Shown piece after piece: positions 1-6,086 of a stretch of DNA of 9,931 bases; position 1 is the stretch's first letter; each line of letters starts with the position of its first letter. The position numbers and the translations under genes are program-made. This DNA is from an uncultured Eubacteriales bacterium (lineage in GTDB: Bacteria > Bacillota > Clostridia > Oscillospirales > Acutalibacteraceae): positions 1 to 9,931 of the forward strand of contig ONUD01000195.1 of assembly GCA_900320925.1 (NCBI GenBank), read 5' to 3'. The notes beneath the pieces were generated by a model, which saw only the letters and a list, made by a program, of their open reading frames with translations, was not told where the DNA came from and ran no database searches.

Positions 1-1
1 C

Positions 2-1078
2 GAGGATACCTACATCGAAGTATCTCCCGAAGAGGTAATTCTGCCCGCCACCGGTCATAACCTTGACGTAGCATGGACATGGGACGGCGATAATGCTTAT
101 GTCAGCTTTACTTGTACCGAACAGGATTTCTTTGCCGGTCTGTTTGCTGACGAAGTGACCACTGTGGTAGAGGACGGTCAGACTTACTATGTAGCAAGCG
201 TGACCTTTGAGGGGACAACCTATACCGACAGAAAGCTTGCTGACGGACTGCAAAATACTTCCACAATATCCGATTCCGAACTGTATCTTGGTGAGATTCT
301 GAGTGTCACTGCCAATGCACAGGGCGGTGCAGGAGCGTATCAATACGCTGTCCACTATAAGAAATCAACCGATACCAAATGGACAACCGTTCAGAACTAT
401 GACACCAACCGCTATATTGACGTTGAACCCAAAAAGGCTACTACCTATCAGATTCGTGTCACTGTCAAAGATGAACAGAACAACATTGCAGAAAAAATCT
501 TTGATGTCAAGGTGAATCCTCCCCGTCTGCAAAATACCTCCACCGTTGATACACAGACCGTTCCCCTCGGTCAGAATGTCACCGTGACGGCTTCGGCAAC
601 GGGCGGTACCTCTCCGTACACCTACGCCGTTTACTACAAGAAAGTCAATGATACCAAGTGGACAACGGCTCAGGCATTCGGTTCCAATGATACCGTGACT
701 GTGACCCCGAAAAAGAAAACTGCCTATCAGATTTGTGTCAAGGTCAAGGATAAAAAGGGTACAATCGAAGAAAAAATCTTTGAGATTGCCGTGACCGATG
801 CCCTTTTGACCAATACCTCCACCCTCTCCGCCGATACTGTAACACTCGGTCAGAGTGTCACGGTCAATGCTTCCGCTACAGGCGGCAAGGCTCCTTACAA
901 GTATGCCGTACAGTACAAGCGTTCCAGCGATACCAAGTGGACGAATGCACAGCTCTACGATACCAACAGCACCATTACCGTTACCCCCAAAAAGAAAGTG
1001 CCTTATGACATCTGCGTCAAGGTCAAGGACAGCAAAGGCAATGTGGAAGAAGTCTCTTTCACAGTGAATGTCCAATAA
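2..1078 (+). CDS. Cell-surface or secreted protein with Ig-like repeats (3' part)
   Basis: The reading frame is open from base 2 to TAA at 1076-1078, so the gene starts upstream of the window; the GTG at 155 is internal and has no convincing ribosome binding site. About 80 residues at the visible start contain a W-x-W..CTEQDF..VTFEGTTYTD pattern that resembles beta-sandwich modules of Ruminococcus and clostridial surface proteins. Three tandem modules of 93, 93 and 90 residues follow. Each begins with NTST, continues with a LGxxxxVxA strand, a GG-x-x-x-Y-x-YAVxYK motif and DTKW, and ends in a KVKD strand. This resembles triple-tyrosine or PKD-like Ig folds used as spacers or binding modules outside the cell. 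The protein stops right after the third module, with no LPxTG anchor, dockerin or C-terminal membrane segment. Any catalytic domain or signal peptide would lie upstream and cannot be seen, so the function is unknown. Confidence 0.85.
   Translation, partial: EDTYIEVSPEEVILPATGHNLDVAWTWDGDNAYVSFTCTEQDFFAGLFADEVTTVVEDGQTYYVASVTFEGTTYTDRKLADGLQNTSTISDSELYLGEILSVTANAQGGAGAYQYAVHYKKSTDTKWTTVQNYDTNRYIDVEPKKATTYQIRVTVKDEQNNIAEKIFDVKVNPPRLQNTSTVDTQTVPLGQNVTVTASATGGTSPYTYAVYYKKVNDTKWTTAQAFGSNDTVTVTPKKKTAYQICVKVKDKKGTIEEKIFEIAVTDALLTNTSTLSADTVTLGQSVTVNASATGGKAPYKYAVQYKRSSDTKWTNAQLYDTNSTITVTPKKKVPYDICVKVKDSKGNVEEVSFTVNVQ
248..1075 (+). repeat. Three tandem Ig-like protein modules (in-frame repeat)
   Basis: The units run 248-526, 527-805 and 806-1075, that is 279, 279 and 270 bp. 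Each begins at a leucine codon followed within three residues by NTST. Units 2 and 3 share the exact 14-mer GATACCAAGTGGAC at 650-663 and 929-942, and unit 1 has the same site with one change. Conservation is clearer in protein than in DNA, which points to fairly old duplications kept by selection on the fold. The last unit lacks the short linker that leads into a following module. Confidence 0.85.
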
Positions 1079-1081
1079 TGC

Positions 1082-1116
1082 AAAACCCCCGTCTGAAATA
1101 GGACGGGGGTTTTTTT
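1082..1116. terminator. Rho-independent terminator shared by convergent genes
   Basis: AAAACCCCCGTC (1082-1093) pairs perfectly with GACGGGGGTTTT (1102-1113) around an 8-base loop, and the T-run continues to 1116. On the plus strand it ends the surface-protein transcript. On the minus strand the same stem is followed by TTTT, so it can also end the Rrf2-gene transcript, whose TAA stop at 1117-1115 lies inside the tract. Confidence 0.92.
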
Positions 1117-1510
1117 ACAGCAAATCCACCAGCTTTTTGCTGTAAAAATAGTCATGGATGATTTGGTTCAGTTCCGACCACATGGGCAGGGTATCACAGT
1201 CCTCTGCCCGCGGACAAGCCTCTGCACCGTTGACAAGGCAGGCAACAATCGACAAGGTTCCCTCTGTTACCTCTAAAATTTCTCCGACAGTATATTCCTC
1301 CGGCTGTCTTGAAAGCCGATAACCGCCGCCTTTGCCGCTCAATCCTTTCAGCAGCTTGGCACTGACCAGCTCCTTGACGATAATTTCAAGGTATTTTTTG
1401 GAAATTTTCTGCCGCTCGGCGATTTCTTTGAGTGGGATATATCCCTCACTGTTCTGCCGTGCCAAATCAATCATGACCCGCAGTGCATAACGTCCTTTTG
1501 TAGAAATCAT
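1115..1510 (-). CDS. Rrf2-family transcriptional regulator, probably Fe-S-sensing
   Basis: This 131-residue protein has the usual Rrf2 length and opening (MISTKGRYALRVMIDLA). A winged helix-turn-helix spans about residues 1-68: the recognition helix lies near 37-52 (ISKKYLEIIVKEL) and the wing is GKGGGYRLSR at 59-68. A dimerisation helix follows. Three cysteines at 91, 99 and 105 (C-x7-C-x5-C) lie where IscR, NsrR and RirA bind an Fe-S cluster, so a cluster-bound or redox-sensing form is likely but unproven. The start at 1510 is supported by AAAGGAGCG on the minus strand (1526-1518). The gene diverges from feoA1 across 157 bases, so the simplest inference is that it represses or activates the feo operon, and itself, according to iron or Fe-S status. 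It is not obviously CymR or IscR proper: no cysteine-synthesis or isc/suf genes are in view. Confidence 0.93.
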   Translation of the reverse strand: MISTKGRYALRVMIDLARQNSEGYIPLKEIAERQKISKKYLEIIVKELVSAKLLKGLSGKGGGYRLSRQPEEYTVGEILEVTEGTLSIVACLVNGAEACPRAEDCDTLPMWSELNQIIHDYFYSKKLVDLL

Positions 1511-1531
1511 ATTTTCACGCTCCTTTCCTCT

Positions 1532-1560
1532 ATTATACCATAGGTAAATGGGTAAATCAA
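1532..1560 (-). promoter_or_regulatory. Promoter of the Rrf2-family regulator gene
   Basis: Read on the minus strand, TTGATT (1560-1555) and a perfect TATAAT (1537-1532) are separated by 17 bp, 22 bp upstream of the start codon at 1510. The spacer carries two copies of GGTAAAT on the plus strand (1543-1549 and 1551-1557, the second running into the -35), a plausible site for autoregulation. Confidence 0.8.
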
Positions 1561-1613
1561 TTTTTATTTTGAAAAACTCTTGACAAGATAGGTTAAAGAT
1601 GTTAAACTTAGGT
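1541..1613. promoter_or_regulatory. Candidate Rrf2-family operator elements (three TAGGT boxes)
   Basis: TAGGT occurs in the same orientation at 1541-1545, 1589-1593 and 1609-1613, each followed by A/T-rich bases. The first is in the Rrf2 promoter spacer, the second in the feo promoter spacer, and the third abuts the feo -10. The last two are exactly 20 bp apart, so they face the same side of the helix. Protein bound here could block either promoter. The link to this regulator is inference, since A/T-rich promoter DNA yields short repeats by chance. Confidence 0.4.
1580..1608 (+). promoter_or_regulatory. Promoter of the feo operon
   Basis: A perfect TTGACA -35 (1580-1585), a 17-bp spacer and TAAACT (1603-1608, four of six matches to TATAAT) predict a transcript start near 1615 and a leader of about 50 bases before feoA1. 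The weak -10 fits a regulated promoter. It lies back to back with the Rrf2 promoter, the two -35 boxes being 19 bp apart. Confidence 0.7.
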
Positions 1614-1615
1614 AT

Positions 1616-1645
1616 GTTAGAGTGCCTTAATTAGATAACTCTGAC
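1616..1645 (+). promoter_or_regulatory. Inverted repeat at the predicted 5' end of the feo transcript
   Basis: GTTAGAGT (1616-1623) can pair with ACTCTGAC (1638-1645): eight pairs including one G-U, with a 14-base A/T-rich loop. It starts at the predicted transcription start and ends just before the AAAGGAGG ribosome binding site. It could be a 5' stabilising hairpin or a second operator dyad. No run of T follows, so it is not a terminator. Confidence 0.4.
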
Positions 1646-1667
1646 GAACGTTTAAAGGAGGGGAAAT

Positions 1668-1880
1668 ATGATACCGCTAACATTTGCCAATATCGGAGAA
1701 AATATGGTGATCAAAAAGATCGGCGGTTCTCCGGAAGTAAAAAAACATCTCGAAGCAATGGGGTTTGTTGCGGGAAGCGATGTCAGCATTATCAATGCTT
1801 TTGCGGGCAATGTCATCGTAAACATCAAACAGTCGAGAGTTGCCATCAGCAATGAAATGGCAAAAAAAATTATGGTCTGA
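1668..1880 (+). CDS. feoA: FeoA-domain ferrous iron transport accessory protein (first copy)
   Basis: A 70-residue cytoplasmic protein of the size and SH3-like pattern of FeoA. It has a basic strand near the N-terminus, then KKHLEAMGFVAGSDVSIIN, the typical 'L-x-x-MGF-x-x-G' turn, and closing beta strands with ISNEMAKKIMV. FeoA proteins are thought to bind and modulate FeoB. A strong AAAGGAGG at 1654-1661 lies six bases ahead of the ATG. It is the first gene of the operon, 18 bases before a second, clearly different FeoA. It is less basic than that copy and lacks its PLGDP motif, so the two may do different jobs. Confidence 0.9.
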   Translation: MIPLTFANIGENMVIKKIGGSPEVKKHLEAMGFVAGSDVSIINAFAGNVIVNIKQSRVAISNEMAKKIMV

Positions 1881-1898
1881 AAGAAAGAGGAATTCTGT

Positions 1899-2120
1899 AT
1901 GAAAACACTGAAAGATGCAGGCGTAGGGGAAACTGTCACGGTCGTCAGACTCCACGGAGAGGGTGCCGTCAAACGCAGAATTATGGATATGGGCATTACA
2001 CGCAATGTCAAGATCTATATCCGCAAGCTGGCTCCTCTGGGCGACCCTGTGGAAATCACCGTCAGGGGCTATGAGCTTTCACTCAGAAAAGCTGACGCTG
2101 AAATGATTGAGATACAGTAA
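1899..2120 (+). CDS. feoA: FeoA-domain ferrous iron transport accessory protein (second copy)
   Basis: A 73-residue FeoA with the classical core: VVRLHGEGAVKRRIMDMGIT, then a basic strand, APLGDPVEITVRGYELSLRKADAEMI. The 'GDP-V-x-I-x-V-x-G-y-x-l-s-L-R' stretch is the strongest FeoA signature, so this is the more conventional copy. It starts at ATG 1899 behind AGAGG (1886-1890) and ends 16 bases before feoB, fitting co-translation. FeoA is known to stimulate or assemble with FeoB; the exact mechanism is not settled for the family. Confidence 0.93.
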   Translation: MKTLKDAGVGETVTVVRLHGEGAVKRRIMDMGITRNVKIYIRKLAPLGDPVEITVRGYELSLRKADAEMIEIQ

Positions 2121-2136
2121 AGGGAAGGTGGAAGCA

Positions 2137-4578
2137 ATGGGAATCAAAATTGCTCTTGCCGGCAACCCGAACTGCGGCAAGACAACCTTATTTAATGCAC
2201 TGACGGGTGCCAATCAGTTTGTCGGCAACTGGCCGGGCGTGACCGTTGAAAAAAAAGAGGGAAAACTGAAACAAAACCATGATGTCACCATCACCGATTT
2301 GCCGGGTATCTATTCCCTTTCACCTTATACCCCCGAGGAAATTGTGGCAAGAAACTATCTGATTGACGAAAAGCCGGATGTTATCCTGAATATCGTTGAC
2401 GGCAGCAATCTGGAACGCAATCTCTATCTGACAACACAGTTGGTGGAATTGGGAATCCCTGTGGTGATTGCCCTGAATATGATCGATATTGTTCGCAAAA
2501 ACGGCGATACCATTAAAATCGACCAGCTTTCCAAGGCACTGGGCTGTCAGATTGTTCCCATTTCGGCACTGAAAGGCGATGGGGTGACAGAAGCTGCCAA
2601 AGTCGCTGTTGCCGCAGCGGAGGGAGAAAAAACCATCCCTCAGCACTCTTTTTCGGGTCCCGTAGAACACGCGATTGCCCATATTGAGGAAGCTGTCCTG
2701 CATGAGATGCCCGAACAGCAGCAAAGATGGTATGCCATCAAAATTTTCGAGCGTGATGAAAAAATCATCGAAAAGCTGAAAATCGACAGTGAAAAGCTCC
2801 AACACATGGAAAAAGATATTGCCGCTGCCGAAAAGGAACTGGATGATGATGCCGAAAGTATCATTACCAATGACCGCTACGATTATATCACCGCCATCCT
2901 GAAAAAGTGCTATAAGAAAAAACAAGAGGGCGGTCTGACCATATCGGACAAGATTGACAGAGTGGTGACAAACCGTATTCTGGCACTGCCGATTTTTGCG
3001 GCTGTGATGTTTTTGATTTATGCCTTTGTCATGATGCCTGTACCGATGCCGTGGGGCGACTCACTGGGTACGATTGTGACTGACTGGGCAAACGATGGTG
3101 TATTCGGGGACGGCTGGTACCTGTTCGGTATCGGACGAGGAGATTATGACGCTGCCATGGATGAGTATGCCGAAAAGACAATCTGGACGGATACCTTCAA
3201 AGCGGAAATCAAAACGGCTGTGGATGCGGATGTGCTTGGGGCGTCTGAGATTTACGATGCCATAGAGGACGGAAGCTTCGGTGATTTTGACGAAGCCTAC
3301 GGGACGTATGCCGATTCTGTCGCAGATTATTATGAGGGCAAAGAACTGACATATACCTTTACAGACATCTATGATGAAGCAACCGATGAAGAGGCAAAGG
3401 GACTGCCCGACAATGCCGATTACGGTGTATGGATTCCCGGTATCCCGGCACTGCTGGAACCGCTGTTTAAAACTGTTCCCAAATGGCTGCATGGTCTTGT
3501 GTTTGACGGTATCATCGGCGGTGTCGGTGCCGTTCTGGGATTCGTGCCGCAGATGTTTCTGCTGTTTTTATTCCTTGCCATTCTGGAGTCCTGCGGCTAT
3601 ATGGCAAGAATCGCCTTCGTGCTTGACCGTGTATTCAGGCGTTTCGGACTTTCCGGCAAGTCATTCATTCCGATGCTCGTTGGTTCAGGCTGCGGCATCC
3701 CCGGTATCATGGCTTCCAGAACCATCGAAAGCCAGCGTGACCGCCGCATGACGATCATGACAACCACCTTTATTCCCTGTGGGGCAAAGCTGCCAATCAT
3801 TGCCCTGCTCACAGCGGCTCTGTTCGGAGGAGCATGGTGGGTGGCACCGAGTGCCTATTTCCTTGGCGTTGCCGCCATCATTGTTTCAGGCGTCATACTG
3901 AAAAAAACAAAACCGTTTATGGGAGATCCTGCTCCGTTTGTCATGGAGCTTCCTGCCTATCATCTGCCGACAGTCGGCAATGTACTGCGTTCCGTTTGGG
4001 AGCGTGGCTGGTCGTTTATCAAAAAAGCCGGCACGATCATTTTGCTTTCCTCTGTCCTGATCTGGCTGCTCAATTCGCTGGGCTGGAACAACGGTACATT
4101 CGGTTATTACTCCGAGTTTGGTGATGATGGGATTAGTATCCTCACCGCCATCGGCAATTCCATTTGCTGGCTCTTTGCACCGCTTGGTTTCGGCAATTCT
4201 ACCGCAACCGTTGCTACCATCATGGGACTGGTGGCAAAAGAGGAAGTGGTTGGTGTGTTCGGTGTGCTGGATTTTGAAGGTCTGAGCCAATTGGCAGGTT
4301 ATTCTTTCCTTGCGTTCAATCTGCTGTGTGCCCCCTGCTTCGCCGCCATCGGTGCGATCCGCAGAGAGATGAACAACCCCAAGTGGACATGGTTCGCTAT
4401 CGGCTACCAGTGTGTATTTGCCTATGCCGTGTCGCTCATGATCTTCCAGATCGGCAGTTTGTTTGCAGGCAGTGTCAATATCATCGGTCTGATTTTTGCA
4501 CTGGCAGTACTGGGATTCCTGTGCTATATGCTGTTCCGTCCCGCCCCAAAGGTCAAACCGGTTCAGAAAGGAGCGTAA
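2137..4578 (+). CDS. feoB: Ferrous iron transporter FeoB (GTPase membrane permease)
   Basis: This 813-residue protein imports Fe(II) across the cytoplasmic membrane. The N-terminal G domain shows G1 GNPNCGKT (9-16), G3 DLPG (54-57), G4 NMID (114-117) and G5 SALKG (143-147). A helical, GDI-like linker covers about 170-285 and the membrane domain follows. The gate motifs are GSGCGIPG with C519 and FIPCGAKLP with C548, plus LLCAPC (C731, C734) near the C-terminus; these Cys/Pro motifs match the Clostridia-type FeoB. Between the first and second membrane segments lies an unusual 128-residue acidic loop (305-432). I chose ATG 2137, behind AAGGTGG at 2125-2131; the upstream in-frame TTG at 2107 lies inside feoA2 and adds ten residues unlike FeoB. 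The AGGAGC for the next gene overlaps its 3' end. Confidence 0.97.
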   Translation: MGIKIALAGNPNCGKTTLFNALTGANQFVGNWPGVTVEKKEGKLKQNHDVTITDLPGIYSLSPYTPEEIVARNYLIDEKPDVILNIVDGSNLERNLYLTTQLVELGIPVVIALNMIDIVRKNGDTIKIDQLSKALGCQIVPISALKGDGVTEAAKVAVAAAEGEKTIPQHSFSGPVEHAIAHIEEAVLHEMPEQQQRWYAIKIFERDEKIIEKLKIDSEKLQHMEKDIAAAEKELDDDAESIITNDRYDYITAILKKCYKKKQEGGLTISDKIDRVVTNRILALPIFAAVMFLIYAFVMMPVPMPWGDSLGTIVTDWANDGVFGDGWYLFGIGRGDYDAAMDEYAEKTIWTDTFKAEIKTAVDADVLGASEIYDAIEDGSFGDFDEAYGTYADSVADYYEGKELTYTFTDIYDEATDEEAKGLPDNADYGVWIPGIPALLEPLFKTVPKWLHGLVFDGIIGGVGAVLGFVPQMFLLFLFLAILESCGYMARIAFVLDRVFRRFGLSGKSFIPMLVGSGCGIPGIMASRTIESQRDRRMTIMTTTFIPCGAKLPIIALLTAALFGGAWWVAPSAYFLGVAAIIVSGVILKKTKPFMGDPAPFVMELPAYHLPTVGNVLRSVWERGWSFIKKAGTIILLSSVLIWLLNSLGWNNGTFGYYSEFGDDGISILTAIGNSICWLFAPLGFGNSTATVATIMGLVAKEEVVGVFGVLDFEGLSQLAGYSFLAFNLLCAPCFAAIGAIRREMNNPKWTWFAIGYQCVFAYAVSLMIFQIGSLFAGSVNIIGLIFALAVLGFLCYMLFRPAPKVKPVQKGA

Positions 4579-4582
4579 TCCT

Positions 4583-4750
4583 ATGCTTTCATTCCTTGCT
4601 GAAAATGCTGCAACACTAGTGATTGTTGCGGTTGTGGCAGTCATCTTGATTTTAGATATCCTCTATCTGGTACGGCAGAAAAAGAAAGGCAGGAATCCAT
4701 GCGGCTGTAGTGGCTGCAACGGGTGCTGCGAAAAGTGTAACGGGCAGTAA
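4583..4750 (+). CDS. FeoB-associated Cys-rich membrane protein
   Basis: A 55-residue peptide beginning at ATG 4583, four bases after feoB stops, with AGAAAGGAGCG in the feoB 3' end as ribosome binding site. Residues 10-30 form one hydrophobic membrane segment, followed by RQKKK, so the C-terminal tail should be cytoplasmic. The tail holds six cysteines at 40, 42, 45, 48, 49 and 52 within 13 residues. This matches the FeoB-associated Cys-rich family found after feoB in many Firmicutes. Its biochemical role is not established; a role in binding iron as it leaves the FeoB pore, or a FeoC-like role in its absence here, is inference. Confidence 0.92.
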   Translation: MLSFLAENAATLVIVAVVAVILILDILYLVRQKKKGRNPCGCSGCNGCCEKCNGQ

Positions 4751-4753
4751 ATC

Positions 4754-4786
4754 AAACAGCCGGATGAATACCATCCGGCTGTTTTT
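4754..4786. terminator. Rho-independent terminator after the feo operon
   Basis: AAACAGCCGGATG (4754-4766) pairs perfectly with CATCCGGCTGTTT (4772-4784) around a five-base loop, followed on the plus strand by T to 4786. On the minus strand the stem ends in TTTGATTT, so it may also serve the convergent rodA-type gene, which stops at 4803. Confidence 0.92.
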
Positions 4787-4802
4787 GGCTATCGTGACGA
4801 TA

Positions 4803-5960
4803 TTAATGGGCAAAAGCACGGTTTCGGATTCGTACAGGTACATACGGCTCTCCATCGGGATGCATGACCACACTCTGCACAAGCCCTACGCCAAGATACA
4901 GGCACACTGCTGAGGTTCCTCCCGAACTGAAAAACGGCAGGGTGATTCCCACTACAGGGAGAATGCCCAACACCATGCCGAGGTTGACCATGACCTGCAC
5001 GGCAATCAGCGAAAAAAAGCCGATACAGAGATTTTTTCCTAAAGCGTTGCCCGCCCGTGAAGCATCTTTCAGCAATCGGAACAACATTGCCGCAAACAGC
5101 AGTACAATGACGGCACAGCCCACTAATCCCAATTCTTCTCCTGCCACGGTGAAGATGAAGTCATTTTCCTGATAAGGCACCATCTCACTTGCTACTCTGG
5201 GACCTTGAAACAGTCCCTTGCCAAAGATACCGCCCGATGCAACAGAAATCTTTCCCTGGTACTGCTGCCAGCCGTAGGTCTGTGCTATGGTGTCATCGGT
5301 GCTAAACAGTGCCGCAAGGCGGTTCTTCTGCTCACTGTTGAGTACGCTCGTCCACACAAACGGCAGTATACACCCCCCCGCCGCTATCAGCAGAACAAAA
5401 TACCGTATCTGTACTCCCGCCGCAAAGGTCATAACCAGAAACATCAGGGCAAATATCAGTACAGCACCGTCATCTCCTTGTAAGTGTATCAGTACAATAG
5501 GAACTGCTGCATGAAGCATCAAAGTCATAACCCCCCAAAAACGGTGGAGCTGATCCTTCTCGGAAAGAATCGCAAGGTGCTTGGAAAAGGTCAGAATAAA
5601 GCATACCTTTGTCAACTCGGAGGGCTGGAATGTACCGCCCCACGGCAGATGTATCCAGCCTGTATCATCCGTACCGCTGACCTGTATGCCGATAAAAAAG
5701 ACGGCAATGGTCAGCAGCAGTGCCGCACCGCCGATGAGATACCAGTATCTTGCAATGCGGTTATAGTCCACCAGAGAGATAACTGCCGCCGCTGCAAAGC
5801 CGAGAGCTACTGCAATGATTTGTGTTTTCAGGAAATCCACGCTGTCCCGTCTTTGCTGGCTGGCAATCAGGCAGCAGCCAATGACGGAAGCGGTGAGTAC
5901 CAGCAGCCACAGCCATTTATCGGTTTGTCGGAAATATGTCCTTGTATAACGCAATCGCAT
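4803..5960 (-). CDS. rodA: SEDS peptidoglycan glycosyltransferase, RodA type
   Basis: A 385-residue polytopic membrane protein with about ten predicted membrane segments. SEDS proteins polymerise lipid II into glycan strands together with a class B PBP; RodA serves side-wall elongation. Signatures are FQPSELTKV (111-119), HLQGDDGA (159-166), ENDFIFTVAGEELGLVG (265-281) and GILPVVGITLPFFSSGGTS (332-350). D267 in NDFIF aligns with the Asp essential for polymerisation in known RodA proteins. The first half of the large loop (204-262) has the usual length. Ribosome binding site AAAGGA lies just upstream of ATG 5960. It stands alone, without mreBCD or a PBP gene in view, so choosing RodA over FtsW or SpoVE rests on sequence (FQPSEL, the IDY-like VDYNR, short tails) and is likely but not certain. 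Confidence 0.9.
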   Translation of the reverse strand: MRLRYTRTYFRQTDKWLWLLVLTASVIGCCLIASQQRRDSVDFLKTQIIAVALGFAAAAVISLVDYNRIARYWYLIGGAALLLTIAVFFIGIQVSGTDDTGWIHLPWGGTFQPSELTKVCFILTFSKHLAILSEKDQLHRFWGVMTLMLHAAVPIVLIHLQGDDGAVLIFALMFLVMTFAAGVQIRYFVLLIAAGGCILPFVWTSVLNSEQKNRLAALFSTDDTIAQTYGWQQYQGKISVASGGIFGKGLFQGPRVASEMVPYQENDFIFTVAGEELGLVGCAVIVLLFAAMLFRLLKDASRAGNALGKNLCIGFFSLIAVQVMVNLGMVLGILPVVGITLPFFSSGGTSAVCLYLGVGLVQSVVMHPDGEPYVPVRIRNRAFAH

Positions 5961-5987
5961 TCATTCCTTTCTTTCGGATATTGTTCC

Positions 5988-6016
5988 ATTATACAATGAA
6001 TCGGACTTCGTTTCAA
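5988..6016 (-). promoter_or_regulatory. Promoter of the rodA-type gene
   Basis: On the minus strand TTGAAA (6016-6011) and a perfect TATAAT (5993-5988) are 17 bp apart, 28 bases upstream of the start codon at 5960. It is divergent from the thrS promoter, with 35 bp between the two -35 boxes. Confidence 0.82.
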
Positions 6017-6051
6017 TATAGTTTTTACCCAAAATTGCCCGAATAAAAGCA

Positions 6052-6080
6052 TTGACAAAAATTTTGTTTCATGCTATGAT
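6052..6080 (+). promoter_or_regulatory. Promoter of the thrS T-box transcript
   Basis: A perfect TTGACA (6052-6057), a 17-bp spacer and TATGAT (6075-6080) predict a start near 6087, one base before the first base-paired nucleotide of the T-box stem I. This is a strong promoter, as expected for a gene controlled after initiation. Confidence 0.85.
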
Positions 6081-6086
6081 ATGGAT

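Noticed and set aside
365..1075. A 236-residue open frame on the minus strand opposite the surface protein
   Set aside because: It mirrors the repeats of the plus-strand gene, has low-complexity composition, no ribosome binding site and no recognisable family; the plus-strand frame has clear module structure and a terminator.
2107..2136. Upstream TTG start that would lengthen FeoB by ten residues
   Set aside because: It lies inside feoA2 and lacks a well-spaced ribosome binding site; ATG 2137 has AAGGTGG five bases upstream and gives the normal FeoB N-terminus.
4496..4582. Upstream start of the Cys-rich peptide inside feoB, with extra cysteines
   Set aside because: The extension is out-of-frame feoB sequence. 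The ATG at 4583 has its own AGGAG and gives the family's usual length of about 55 residues.
3886..4644. A 252-residue open frame on the minus strand opposite feoB
   Set aside because: It lies wholly opposite conserved FeoB and the start of the Cys-rich peptide, with no promoter, ribosome binding site or familiar motif.
5484..5999. A 171-residue open frame on the plus strand opposite the rodA-type gene
   Set aside because: It is the shadow of conserved membrane segments read in reverse and runs across the rodA promoter; no ribosome binding site.
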